From NCBI GenBank assembly GCA_023678885.1, contig CM043001.1:1994001-2058000 (forward strand): a stretch of 64,000 nt of DNA. Direction: 5' to 3'. The notes under the pieces are model-generated. The model was not told the origin of the DNA. It worked only from the letters and a program-made list of their open reading frames with translations, and did not search any database. Of this stretch, positions 31,711 to 42,849 are shown in pieces. This DNA is from Pogostemon cablin. Taxonomy: Eukaryota; Streptophyta; Magnoliopsida; Lamiales; Lamiaceae. A program made the translations under genes and the position numbers. Numbering within the stretch: position 1 is the first letter of the stretch; every line of letters starts with the position of its first letter.

Positions 31711-31829
31711 CTTGGGTGACCCGTGGTCACCCATGACCCTCTCACATGAGGGGGTGGGGGCCCACCCCCTGACATGTGGGACCCACTCCCTCATGTGAGA
31801 GGGTCATGGGTGACCACGGGTCACCCAAG
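31711..31829. mobile_element. Foldback MITE with 42-bp perfect arms
   Basis: Arms at 31711-31752 and 31788-31829 are exact reverse complements, beginning CTTGGGTGACCCGTGGTCAC. The 35-base loop is itself largely self-complementary around GGGGGCCCACCCCC. A transcript would form a long perfect hairpin. The region just outside has GGGTAATT on both sides, and a TTAA lies near each end, which hints at a PIF/Harbinger origin, but the outer ends are not settled. It lies about 120 bp upstream of the presumed start of the unidentified gene. Confidence 0.85.
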
Positions 31830-31980
31830 TCATGCTCTTAATGGGTAATTGTTTTCGGAATCTTGAATTTATATTGTTGGCTTAAATTTCAAAAACCCTC
31901 ATTTTTCAATTTGAGTAAAAAGGGGCATGGTACACCGGTCATTACTAATACAACTACCCACCACATATAAAATAATAATA

Positions 31981-32207
31981 CTTCATCCGTCTTAATTTAA
32001 GAGTCTCATTTGTTTTTGGGCACGTGGATTAAGGAGTATTATTATTTAATGTGTAGTGGATAGTTGTATTAGTGGGTATGGGGGCTCCATGTTTTAATTG
32101 TATTAGTGGATGTGGGTGAGTCCCATGTGTCCAAAAAAGAAAATAAGACTCTTTGGGTGGGACGACCAAAATGGTAAAATAACCCTCTTAACCTGGGACG
32201 GAGTGAA
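31981..32207. mobile_element. Stowaway-like MITE
   Basis: Ends CTTCATCCGTCTTAA and CTGGGACGGAGTGAA are inverted relatives of the CTCCCTCCGTCCC consensus, with TA on both sides. The interior has the common GCACGTGGATTAAGGAGTAT motif seen in other copies in this window. Confidence 0.65.
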
Positions 32208-32319
32208 TATTATTTTTAATCTACGCACAAAAAGCAATCAGTGACATTTGTGCGAAACATATAGAGCATATTGGAAAAAGAGTCATGCAGAAGTGTTGTG
32301 GGATCAAAAGAGTATGTCC

Positions 32320-32500
32320 GGGGGGGCAGGCATAGCACTTGGTAAAAGGGAGGTTAGAATCACCAACTGATAGTTGTAAGGTGGGGGTTGAATATTGTAT
32401 TTGGAATTGATTTGGCCCCTATATAAGTCACTTGAGGCACATCATACGATCTATTTTCTTCACCAATCCCCAAAACTTGGACTGTGGGAGCCCCTTAGAC
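32320..32500 (+). mobile_element. tRNA-derived SINE, diverged copy
   Basis: Aligns by eye with the SINE at 37468-37701. Shared parts are GGCATAGC, GGTGGGGGTT, GATTTGGCCCCT, the run CACTTGAGGCACATCAT and CACCAATCCCCA. It lacks about 30 bases after GGCCCCT. Its B box is mutated (GGGTTGAATATT), so it is probably inactive. Confidence 0.7.
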
Positions 32501-34050
32501 TATCCCCATTGGTAACCTTCACTCTATGTTGTTCACAGAAGACAAACAACTGAAAATAAAAAAACAAAATGAAGTTACAACTCAGGCAATGATACAACCC
32601 TGCCATCAACCCAGGTCTTCACACCACAATGTGATACTTTTCACATTGTGGTTAGTTATAATAATTTTTATAAATATAATTTAAATGGTAAATAAATAAT
32701 ATTTAAATTTTTTATTTTTTTAAAATAAAATAATCAGAATTCTTTCTTTTTTCTCTATAAAAAGAGTGGAGTATAACATTGACATACAATGGGCCACAAG
32801 AAAAAAAATAAGTACTATTTTCTCTCAATCTCAAATTATATCTTCTTCTTTACTTTGATAGGTACTCCCTCCGTCCCACTCAAAGAGTCATTTTTGTCAT
32901 TTTGGACGTCTCACTCAAAGAGTCCATTTTTTTTTTTTACACACATGAGACTCACACACACCCACTAATACGATTAAAATATGAGGATAAAAGCAATTTA
33001 GTCCCATAATTTTTTTCATGATCAATTAATTAATCCCAATAAAAATAAGTTTGTCAATTTAGTCCCACGGGTGAAGAAATATGACCAAAAACATCTTATT
33101 TTCGTCGAGAAATGCTGACATCATCTTATGATCCCCACAATATCGTTTATAATAATTATATAAAATCACAATTTGCTTTAGAAACAAGTTGTTCCCAAAT
33201 TCAAGCCCGTTTATTCCGGCAGCCCAATCTTATATCAAACACGTGATCTCATCCAACTCAACTGATACAAGCGTACCCCTCAACAACAAGAATGTTTGAC
33301 ACTAGTATTTAATACCCCACGTAATTTCATATAATTTGTATTCAAGAGATTCTTCGGCTCGTAGAAACTGCAACCTTAAATTTCGATTTAAAGTGTTATT
33401 TTTATTTAATTTTGGATATATATTATTAAAATTTTTAAAGAAGCTGATAATGAAGGGGAAGTATCTTCATATTTATTCTGACCTTTTGTGGAGTTGAAAT
33501 GACGTTCCCCTTAAGTTGGTGATCGCAATAACTTTAGTCTAAATCGCTGCTTTTCTCATAAAGCAATTATATCCCACCTTCTTCTTTAATATTTTTCTAT
33601 ATTATAGCAATAATTATTTTTATAATTAGCACGTATTTACGAGGAGCAGAAATAAAAATAGAAAATTATAAAATTAAATTATTTCATAACAAATTTGTGG
33701 AATTTTTAAATTGATTACTAAAATTTTAAATAAAAAATTATATCTAATAACAATAAGCTAAAAAGAATTTAAAAGGAATGTGTAAAGATTAATGGTGTAC
33801 AAAATTTATTTTTTGTATTAAAAGCATTCTAGAAGTTGTAATAAAATTGAGAGATAATTATAAGGGCTGGGCCTACTTTTAGTGAGCCCAGTAATGTACA
33901 TATGTTGTATACCTTATTGACCCTTAGAAGGCCTTTAATTTATATAAAACTGGCCCAACTTACTTCTTCTGGGCTGTAACCAATTCTAATCGACACACTA
34001 ATGTGTGAGGCTGATAGGCTCACAAAAGCATTAATTACATACATTCTCGT
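32500..34050. other. No recognised gene
   Basis: Intergenic, AT-rich. A one-ended Stowaway-like fragment starts at 32865 (CTCCCTCCGTCCC). Sequence at 33865-33990 has several TGGGCC/GGCCCA motifs of the site II promoter type, but I see no gene beside them. Confidence 0.45.
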
Positions 34051-34052
34051 TG

Positions 34053-36230
34053 CACTACTAGGGAATGTTTAGTTTACTAATCATAAAAAAAAACTTTGAT
34101 TAGTGACAAAAATTAGAGACGGTATAGTAATCGTCTCTATTTGAGACGGTTTTTGAGACGATTTTTTTAATTAGAGACGACATTTTTTGTTGACCACTGG
34201 TCAACAATAACAAATTTACTTTAGAGACGATTTTTGCCGTACAATTAGAGACTGTTTTTTGTTGTCTCTTATTAGAGACGGTATTTGATTAGAGCAATTT
34301 TCACCTACATTTTAGTGTCTTTTTATATGAGTTTTCATATTATTTTATCCGTATTTTATATGTATTATTTTATCCGTGTCCAGTTGCATGAGTCGAGTTG
34401 GCAGCACGAGCCGTGTAGCCAACACGGTCCTGAAAGAAGTGGTCGTGTGCCGATATCAGAAGAGCCAACACGACCACCCTGTGCCCGTGTTACAACACAC
34501 GACTCTTGTTGCAGCACACGAGCCGTGTTGCGTAACACGGCCCTGTAAGGAAAGGCCGTGCGGCAGCATCAGAAGACACAACACGGCCACCTCGTGGCCG
34601 TGTTGCAGAGCACGACTCGTGCCGTGTATGTTCCTGCAGAAATTTCCAGATCCTTCTCGAAGCCTCCATAGGGGTATAAATACCCCTTTATTCAACAATT
34701 GGCAGGAGATCCGAAATTCTCATCATCTACACACACATCACACACCATTTCTTCCATTTTCCACCATCATCTTCATCCACCTTCATCCATCTTGATCCAT
34801 CTTCATCATCTCCATTAATTCTCCATCAAAACTTCATCACTTCCATTGGGTGTGAGAGATCTCAAGAAATCAAGAGCTAGAGGTGGAGATCAAGAAGAAT
34901 AGAAGATTCTCTTCAAGAAATTGATAGGGAAGAATCCATTCATTTTGTATTTCTTTAGATCTAAGACTATGAGTATTTGTAATGAATCATTTATTTGTTT
35001 TGTTACTTTTATCATGATAGGCTAATCCCTCTAGTGGGATTAGGAGCATGAAGAGCATATTAGATTTATATTATCATGTGGATTAAATTGGTTTTTGGTT
35101 TAATTGATGTTGATTTCTATTCATGGAGTTTAATTGTCTTGATGTTGTGATGGCATGGTTTGTTATTCATGAATGTTTATTGGTTTAATGGATTGTTGAT
35201 CAATGGATTATTTGTGGTAATTAAATGCTATCATGATGTTCATGTATGTATTGCTTGGAGTAAGACGGAAACGACCCTCTATAGTATTAGGAAGGCATGA
35301 ATAGACATTGAGTTTGGGTTTGACCGAAAGGATATTTGAATTCAATGAGGGGAACCAATCCATTCGTTGGCCTTAGTACACAAAAAGGGAGAGTTTAATT
35401 TAACTAGTACCTAGATGGAAGGGGTTAATGTTGGGCTTTGATCTTAAGTACTTTTTGGAGTTTAAAATGGATCAACAACCTTTGTAACCCGAAAGGGAGC
35501 TTAGGATACAATCGTGATCACCCTTAGTCTACATCAATTGAGTTGAATTCCTTTTGCATGATAATATGAATCGAGTGTGCTTGGATGTTTCTAATCCCAT
35601 GTTTTTCCATACTTGAGCTTTAGCACCTATTTTATTTACTTGTCATTTCTCTTATTTGTTATTCTTATTTACTTGCTCCTTGCTTTAGTTATTAATCATC
35701 TCAAAACCCCCGATCATCTTTACAAAAACAACATGAACATGAGCTCACGTATTTTGCTAGTCCGAACATAACTCCTTTGTGGATTGATAATTTTTCTTGG
35801 GATATACTACTACAACGATCGAGTATTCTTGCTCGTGAGTGCTACAAAATAGGAAAACAGTATTAGAGACGGTTTTAATTTGAGAAAGTATTATAGACGG
35901 TTTTGGAGACGGAATGTGTCGGCGAATCGGATCGGGTAATTTAGAGATAGCTTTTAACCATTTCAATTTTGAGACGATACAAACCGTTTTGAAACGGTGT
36001 TAGAGACAATTTTAATTTGAGACGGAATTGAGACGGTTTTCTGCTGTCTCGATTAGAGACGGTTTATTGTCGTCTCTATTTGATACGGTTTTGGAGACGG
36101 AGAGTGTCGATAGGCCAGAGAATCGGATCAATTAATTTAGAGACGGCTTTTTGCCGTCTCAATTTGAGGTGGTTTCGATTTGAGACGGTATTAGAGACAA
36201 TTTTTTGCCCTATCTAACCTTTAAATTTTT
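34053..36230. mobile_element. CACTA-type element end, split by a solo LTR
   Basis: It begins CACTACTAGGGAATG, a typical CACTA terminus, and carries many subterminal copies of TTAGAGACGG and CCGTCTC in both orientations at 34110-34285 and again at 35865-36210. The two parts are one sequence interrupted by the LTR at 34286-35859. The far TAGTG terminus was not found, so only one end or a deletion derivative is present. No transposase is seen. Confidence 0.65.
34281..35864 (+). mobile_element. Solo LTR of the Athila family with 5-bp target duplication
   Basis: The LTR spans 34286-35859, starting TGATTAGAGCAATTTTCACC and ending GGAAAACA. It is flanked by GTATT on both sides (34281-34285 and 35860-35864). 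It is a diverged relative of the LTRs at 46292-48077 and 56083-57868 but in the opposite orientation, with 1574 rather than 1786 bases. It has the ACACGG/CCGTGT palindrome array and a TATAAATA box at 34675-34682. With no internal region, it formed by LTR-LTR recombination after insertion into the CACTA element. Confidence 0.88.
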
Positions 36231-36322
36231 CAAAATGAACGGATTGAGGTTTGAATCATGGTCACCATGCCACTACTAAGCCTCGAGACCACCAAACCAT
36301 CATCATATTATGAAATTATGTA

Positions 36323-36525
36323 CTCCCTCCGTCCCGCCCAAACGTCATCATTTACTTTTTGTGCGTAGATTAAGGTGTATTATTATCTTATGTGTAATGA
36401 GTAGTTGTATTAGTAGTGAGTGATGGGCCACATGTTGTACCTTTTTACTAAAAGTGGGAAATGATGACATTTGGATGAAACGTCCAATATAGTAAAATTG
36501 TGACCTTTCGGTAGGACGGAGGGAG
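36323..36525. mobile_element. Stowaway-like MITE
   Basis: Ends CTCCCTCCGTCCCGCC and GTAGGACGGAGGGAG form an inverted repeat, with TA on the left and TGTA on the right. About 203 bases, no coding content. Confidence 0.78.
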
Positions 36526-36689
36526 TGTAAAATATAAATAAACTTTTTTAAAATTTAAATAGATATGTTTAAATTAATTTAAATACAAAGTAAACTCTTT
36601 CAAAATTTAAATAAATATAAGTAAAAAAAGTAAACGGTAAGTACAAAGGAAACTCTGAAAAAATTTAAATAAACTTAAAAATTGATATA

Positions 36690-37149
36690 CTCCATCCGTC
36701 TGGTTCTAAGATGTCTGTTTACTTTTTGCACGTGGATTAAGGAGTATTATTATTATGTTCCCTCCATCCCGTTTTAAACTTTACGTTTGTTTTTTGCACG
36801 TATATTAAGGAATGTAGTATTTTAATGTGTAGTGAGGCGAGAGAAATAATATTTTAATGTAAAGTTGGTAGGTGTATTAGTGTGAAGTGTGGGGTTATAG
36901 TGAGAGAAAATATTAATTTGTGTGGGTCTCATCTACCAAAAAGGAAAATGTAAAGATTAAAATGGGATGTCCAAATTAAAAATATGTAAAGATTTAAATG
37001 AATTGGAGGAAGTACGTAAAGTGGGTGGTTGTATTAGAGGGAAGTGGTGAGTCATATTTTGTATTTTTTTACTAAATAGGAAAAATAAATATTTTTGAAC
37101 CGTACACAAAAAATAGTAAAATTGACACCTTAGAAGCGGATAGATGGAA
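36690..37149. mobile_element. Stowaway-like MITE with a second Stowaway-like MITE nested inside
   Basis: The outer ends are CTCCATCCGTCTGG and GCGGATAGATGGAA. Within it, about 36760-37012, a second pair of ends (CCCTCCATCCCGTTTT and GAATTGGAGGAAG) marks an inserted relative. Both carry the internal motif TTTTTGCACGTGGATTAAGG or a close variant. Confidence 0.6.
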
Positions 37150-37467
37150 TATTATATTTATATACTTACCCTTTAGAGTAATATTTATATCATGTTGATT
37201 AATATGTGCTTTGTGGTATCATATAAATACAAAAAATAATGTTAAATTAAAATGATTCAATATTTAATAGGGTGGCACTATTGCCACCCAAAAGACTAAA
37301 AGGCACCCAATTATCTTAATAAAATGGTTTAAAAAATTTAATGTCCTTAATATAAAATCCTTCCAAATTTCCAAATTTAAAATTTTTATCTACACAATTG
37401 CTTTACCCACCCATACGAGAAAACATAAAGAACAACACTACACAGATACTAAAATGTGAATCGAAAG

Positions 37468-37701
37468 CCCCCAGGGCATAGCTCAAGTGGTAGAGGGGAG
37501 GGTGGAAAGGTCTTCCAGCTGAGCTTGGTTGCTGCAGGGTGGGGGTTCGAATCCTGCCTTTGGCATGGATTTGGCCCCTTGCAAGCACAAGTTTAACAGT
37601 GAGCCCTCCCTATAAGCCACTTGAGGCACATCATGCGATTTACCTCCTCCACCAATCCCCAGGGTAGGGGCGGTGGGGGCCCCTAATGGTGGGGTACACC
37701 A
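37468..37701 (+). mobile_element. tRNA-derived SINE with 18-bp target duplication
   Basis: A 234-bp unit with an RNA polymerase III A box (TAGCTCAAGTGG, 37479-37490) and B box (GGTTCGAATCC, 37544-37554) in tRNA-like spacing. The flanks carry an exact 18-base direct repeat, TAAAATGTGAATCGAAAG (37450-37467 and 37702-37719), the signature of LINE-driven retroposition. The tail ends GGTGGGGTACACCAT with no clear poly(A) or poly(T). The intact boxes and perfect duplication indicate a young insertion. It sits inside the Mutator-like element. Confidence 0.92.
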
Positions 37702-37888
37702 TAAAATGTGAATCGAAAGAAAAGTAAGAAAAAAACTTATCATATTTCAAACACAAAGGATTTTTTTTTTTGGACAGAAAAACACACACAAAGAATTTTG
37801 AAAATAATTACAATTAAAATTTGGCTGGGAATTCTATTACAGAATATATTTAACAAATTGTACATAATGATAATCTATACCTTAAAAG

Positions 37889-39081
37889 CTCGTTTGGTAG
37901 GGTATATTAACGCATGATAGATGTCTTATTTCTTATAATACGTTATTTGGTAGATGAAATCTACAATACGTATGGCTTGTGAAAAACCATCGGCCCAATA
38001 TCTGCTAACCCACGTATATAGGTTTACACATCTCACCAACTTCACAGGATGTGTAATATCGATGTTAATCCCTACTAGTGAAATGTTAATTTTGCCTTTG
38101 TATCTGAAAACCAACTCACGACAGAATAATTTAACGTAACTTTCGGGAATATAAAAAATCATATCAGTATCATAAATTCAAAATAAATATAAAAATCTTC
38201 ATCCACAAATACAACAAAATCAAGAATTAAAAAAAAACGAAGTATCACAAATTCAGAAAAATACGAGATATTGAATTCTTGAAGGGCTTTTTCACGGATT
38301 TAAAAAAGCAGTAATCATTTCTCTCCCTCTTCCACTGAAGCTATAACAATATATCTATCTGTCTATTTCTTTGCAACCAAAACAGAAAAAGTTGGGTGTA
38401 TAATGTAAAATACTTTTAGTAATTCAAATAATAAAATTCATTGTCATAGTAATTTACTCCAATCCGATAGTATATGGCAGGTTTCCATTCCAAAAAATTT
38501 CTCCCCTCTCTAAAGTATTGATGATGAGTTGAAATCCCATTTTAAAAAATATTTTAGATTATATTTTTATCTCAATATTATATTTATTTTTATTTTTATT
38601 TTTATTTTTTCATGCCGTGAATATGTGGATTTAATGGATTTTTTTTTATAATTATTATGGATTTTGCAGTGTTGATTTTAGTGAAAAATAATTGAAGAAA
38701 AAAGATTAGCGGAAAAAAATTACATGCCGTGAATACGTGGATTTAATGATTTTTTTTTTATAATTATTATGGATTTTGCAGTGTCGATTTTAGTGAAAAA
38801 TAATTGAAGTAAAAAGATTAGCGAAAAAAAAAAAGGCTATGATCTGGTGAGGTGGTTAACTTTTACACAAGGGCATAATTGTAATGGGAGCATTTTATTA
38901 TGTCTTATTTAGATTTTATGCGCATATTTTATAGTGTTTAATTAAAGTAAAAATTAATTAAAACTGTTTTTTTTTTCAAGTTTATAATTGCAAACCAAAC
39001 ACGAGATTGATGTACAATCTGGTATATGTCATCATCTTCTTCATCCATCATGCGTAATCCCATACCTTCTACCAAACGAGA
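37889..39081. mobile_element. PIF/Harbinger-like unit nested in the Mutator-like element
   Basis: The left end CTCGTTTGGTAGGGTATATT is followed by AACGCATGATAGATG. The right end, reverse-complemented, reads CTCGTTTGGTAGAAGGTATG and then ACGCATGATGGATG. This extended inverted repeat with CGTTTGG termini is common in plant PIF/Harbinger and Tourist elements. No transposase and no certain TWA duplication are visible. Confidence 0.5.
38612..38835. repeat. Tandem repeat of about 110 bp, two copies
   Basis: Two adjacent copies share CATGCCGTGAATA, GTGGATTTAATG, ATTATTATGGATTTTGCAGT and AAAAATAATTGAAG, with small differences. The repeat is noncoding and lies within the Harbinger-like unit. Confidence 0.8.
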
Positions 39082-39654
39082 CGTAAAAGATAATCTATAA
39101 ACTTGATTAAGAAAAATAATCTGCAATACAACGAACTCTATTAAGGAATTTATTTTTTAAAAGATAAAAATTTAAGTGGACAAGTCTCTACAGCGGATTG
39201 GGAGTTTTTGGGAGGGCGAAAAATTATCTCATTTCCTTTAAATTTGGTTAACAGAACACTTATTCCTCTTTCGTAATGTCAAAATAGGTAAAACTTGTGA
39301 ATGAACCTATACATAGATTTCGACCCTTTTTTAATTTCCATTGTAGTGTGTGGGTGTTCTTCAACTTCTTTTTATGGATCGAGTAAAATTATCAGGGTTT
39401 GAGAGGGTGAAAAATTATTTTTTTTAAGGTATTTTGGATGAATTTGTATTAAGGGTATAAATGTCTTTTTTTAATTTCGGGTGCTCTAAGTAATACCCGG
39501 GTGGCAATAGCGACGCCCTATTTAATAACATAAATTAAAGTCCCATGAAGAAAATATGTTAAGTTAATTGCATTTGTATTTTGTATTATATAGCATATAT
39601 GAATTTTATAATCGAAGTAATAAAATGATTAAGTGCAAACTATTAATTAAGGCA

Positions 39655-39900
39655 AAAACTTGCGTGTCCCGGGGGCACGCCATTCGCCCACCGTGCGTCA
39701 TATCCTTTAGTATTAAATTGTATATCCTTTATTATAAAGATGTGTACCCTTTATTTTTTGAAAAAAAATAAAAAATATTAATGAAAAGTGTATACCCTTT
39801 AGAACAAAATGATGTACCCTTATTAATTAAAATGTATACCCTTTAGAACAAAATGATATATCCTTATAAACTTTATGCACTTTGGGACACAAGAGACCAA
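39655..39900. mobile_element. MITE-like repeat with TGTCCC ends
   Basis: The left CTTGCGTGTCCCGGGGGCAC and the right GCACTTTGGGACACAAG are imperfect inverted repeats. The interior repeats GTATACCCTTTAGAACAAAATGAT. The family and target duplication are not settled. Confidence 0.4.
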
Positions 39901-40254
39901 CTCATTAATTGAATTAACATAAAAGATTATAGCTGCAAAACTAATATATTAGACGAAGTGCAAAACAATTACATGCAAACTATTAATTAGAGTAACAAAA
40001 AAGATTAAGTGAAAATTATTACTTAAACTAAAAGATTAAATGTTCAACGATTATCTACAAAATTATTAATAAAATAACATATAGTATCATAGCTATATAT
40101 GTGTCATACTGTGTGACAATTCTTACATTAATTAATATGTATATTTAGAATAAAAGATTGACTTGAGGTTTCATTTGCATGGAGTTAAAGTGTAATATTA
40201 TTTATTGTGTGATAAATATAATAATTTTAATTATATAATTAAATTATATATTTA

Positions 40255-40515
40255 CTCCGTCCTTTTGAAAGGTAATTATTTTTTTTTGCATGTGGATTAA
40301 GGATTAAGATAATTTAATATATTGTGGATTTGGGATATAATATTTTAATATGTAGTAGTTAGTAGTTGTTTTAGTGCTAATAGTCAGTCCATATATAATG
40401 GATTGGATATAATAATAGTTTTTGTGAGTCATATCAATCTAAAAAGTAAACGAATACTTTGTAATGAGATGGAATAAAATAAAAAAAATTGATATGTATT
40501 AAAGGGTGGAGGGAG
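40255..40515. mobile_element. Stowaway-like MITE
   Basis: Ends CTCCGTCCTTTTGAAAGG and AAAGGGTGGAGGGAG are inverted, with TA at both borders. It contains the GCATGTGGATTAAGGA motif shared with the other copies. Confidence 0.68.
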
Positions 40516-40573
40516 TAATATATTTTAAATATATGTAATATAAAATTAAGGGCTAATTAAATGTTAAATAATG

Positions 40574-40575
<2 letters not shown>

Positions 40576-40636
<61 letters not shown>

Positions 40637-40746
40637 TAATTGAGAAAACACTACCTTAAATAATTTTTTAAAAATATGATGTGTTGCAATGTGGTTAATT
40701 GTTGTATTTTTTATCATATAAAATATATATCATATAACACATGAGG

Positions 40747-40817
<71 letters not shown>

Positions 40818-41364
40818 GATTTAACTAATAAATATTTTAATATAAACACGTGTTCATAAAAATAATAAATATTGCTAAATTAATTTATCTTATTAATTTA
40901 AAATAAAGTGAATATATGAACCCGTATAGCACACGGAGGAAAAAACTAGTATATATATATATATATATAATTAAGTGCACACGGTATATGAGAGACAGGT
41001 TTTGAGATAAGTGGATCCATTGTTAAAGTATAATAGTGTAACTCTTCAAATGAAATGTAACTCTTTTAGCGGGACAGAAAGAGTATTCATTATAAAAGAT
41101 TAACATGAGGCTTTTAGATTTGCATGAAATTAAAGTGTAATATTATTTTTGTGAGATAGATTGAATAATTTTATTTATATAATTAAATTATAATATATTT
41201 TAAATGTATGTGATATAAAATTAAAAGCTATTAAATATTAATTAATATTGTATATATATGATCTTGTCAAAATTTCTTAAATGACACCTACAAAATAATT
41301 TAGATTTTAATAATTAAAATGCATTATAACTATTATAAATAAATATATAATGTATACATATAGT

Positions 41365-41434
<70 letters not shown>
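40576..41434. repeat. Three long (TA)n microsatellites
   Basis: Pure or nearly pure TA runs occur at 40576-40635, 40752-40813 and about 41369-41434, with a shorter run at 40951-40968. Open frames across them are artefacts. Confidence 0.95.
40920..40949 (+). mobile_element. Possible Helitron 3' end
   Basis: The sequence AACCCGTATAGCACACGGAG then GAAAAAACTAG, followed by T, resembles plant Helitron 3' ends, which have a short GC hairpin about ten bases before CTRR and insert before T. The hairpin here is imperfect and the 5' TC end was not found. Confidence 0.35.
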
Positions 41435-41440
<6 letters not shown>

Positions 41441-41935
41441 GTTAATGAATATATAATAAGAATTACTCCTAGATGGCACACGCAATGCCATAGGAGCTCC
41501 CAATACCTACAAGACCCAATAACTCCAAAACAAAAAAAAAAAAAAAAAAAAAAAAAAACAATCCCCCACATCGGCTCCATATATAACAAAAATCTTTCAC
41601 AATTGTTTATTTCATACAAAACTTCACTCTTAAAAAAAAAATGCAATCTATCCAACAACCCAAATTACTTTATTTTCACAATTTTCTTATTTGTTTATTT
41701 TATACAAAACTTCACTCTTAAAAAAAGAAATGCAATCTATCCAACAACCCAAATTACTTTATTTTCAAATTTATTACTCCTTTTCCACATATACACCATT
41801 ATTTTATTTTTACTTTTTTATTTTCTAAAATACTACGTTATGTGAAACAGATAGAGTACTTTTATTTTACTTTCAAAAAATAAAAAAGTACATTAATACG
41901 ATTATTTGTTTGTAATTTACTTGTACCCAGTGTTT

Positions 41936-42795
41936 TCATAACCGAACCGTAGATCAAACCGGTTAACCTAATGGTTCATGGTCGGACCAATTGGACCGAC
42001 GGTTCAACCGAAAAAAATGAAAATCACATATTTTTAATATTATTTCATTATTTTATATATTATTTAATATTTTATATATAATTTAATATTTTTATATAAC
42101 TTAATAATTTATTATTTATATATAATTTTACATTAACATATTAATTTACATGTGAATATACATCTATTAAAAATAATGGATCAAAAGAAAATTAATTCTA
42201 ATATAAAAAGAAAATAATTAATTCTAATTTTAATCAACATTTATTAAAAAATTTAATTATTTTTTTTATACAAAGAAAATAATTTATTTATTTCAAATTT
42301 AAACAAATAATGAGTTAGTATTAAATTACATGTAGTAAATATTTTGTTTAATAAAATGCTTCACATTCTTTTATTCAATATCCCACATTGGTTCTTTATT
42401 GGAAAGAAGGGGGCATTGGAACTCTATATAAAGACTAATGCTTCCCTTTTTTTTTCTCATCCCACATTGATTTCTTATTGGAGAGAACGGGGTATTAGAT
42501 CTCTATATATAAAGATCAATACTTTCCCTTCTTCACACTTGTATTGTTGAGATCAATACTTCCCCTTCTTTACACTTGTATTGTTGGGATTGTTGGCTCC
42601 TAAATTAGTCGACGATCCAAGTTTCAAAGTGAAAATTAAAAAAAAAAAGTTAAAAATTAAAAAAAAGGTGAACCGCCGGTTACCGGTTATTCCGATTTGA
42701 GCCGGTTCAAATCGGTTTTTCCCGGTTTAACCTTAAAAGCGGTTTTAAGGGGGTTTTCGGACTGGCTCCGGTTCCCGGTTGAACCCTATGCATAA
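41936..42795. mobile_element. hAT-like element with GGTTCAACCGG subterminal motifs
   Basis: Both ends are packed with CCGGTT and AACCGG motifs: left CAGTGTTTTCATAACCGAAC, right CCGGTTCCCGGTTGAACCC. The core is AT-rich and contains a directly repeated promoter-like segment (42380-42514). The exact ends and an 8-bp target duplication could not be fixed. Confidence 0.45.
42380..42514 (+). promoter_or_regulatory. Tandem USE plus TATA promoter-like modules
   Basis: Two modules each have ATCCCACATTG (42380-42390 and 42459-42469), close to the plant snRNA upstream sequence element RTCCCACATCG. Each is followed after exactly 34 bases by a TATA box (TATATAAAG at 42425, TATATATAAAG at 42504). From memory, a gap of about 33-34 bases is the RNA polymerase II type of plant snRNA promoter. 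The downstream sequence does not look like any snRNA; it has two copies of GATCAATACTT then CCCCTTCTT and ACACTTGTATTGTTG. Transposons can carry such motifs, so function is uncertain. Confidence 0.5.
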
Positions 42796-42849
42796 ATATT
42801 TCTTAGTTTTTCACCAGAACTTTTAATATTTCAAATTTATTTTGGCTAA

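Larger units (their letters stand above)
37270..39518. mobile_element. Mutator-like element with exact 9-bp target duplication
   Basis: The 20-base ends GGGTGGCACTATTGCCACCC (left) and the reverse complement GGGCGTCGCTATTGCCACCC (right) differ at three positions. TATTTAATA flanks it exactly on both sides (37261-37269 and 39519-39527). A 9-bp duplication is diagnostic of Mutator-like transposition. The 2249-bp interior has no transposase. It holds a SINE (37468-37701), a Harbinger-like unit (about 37889-39081) and a tandem repeat. Confidence 0.85.

Noticed and set aside
33865..33990. A promoter with site II (TGGGCC) elements
   Set aside because: Motifs are present, but no gene or leader follows on either strand within 1 kb.
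37468..37560. A genuine tRNA gene
   Set aside because: A and B boxes are present, but the cloverleaf stems do not pair properly and the unit continues as a 234-bp SINE with an 18-bp target duplication.
41368..41658. 96-residue ORF over the TA microsatellite
   Set aside because: The tail is a run of Tyr-Ile repeats from (TA)n and the middle is poly-Phe from an A-run. It is a sequence artefact.
42380..42600. A plant U-snRNA gene
   Set aside because: The promoter boxes are good, but the downstream sequence has no U1, U2, U4 or U5 features, no Sm site in a suitable place and no 3' box that I can recognise.
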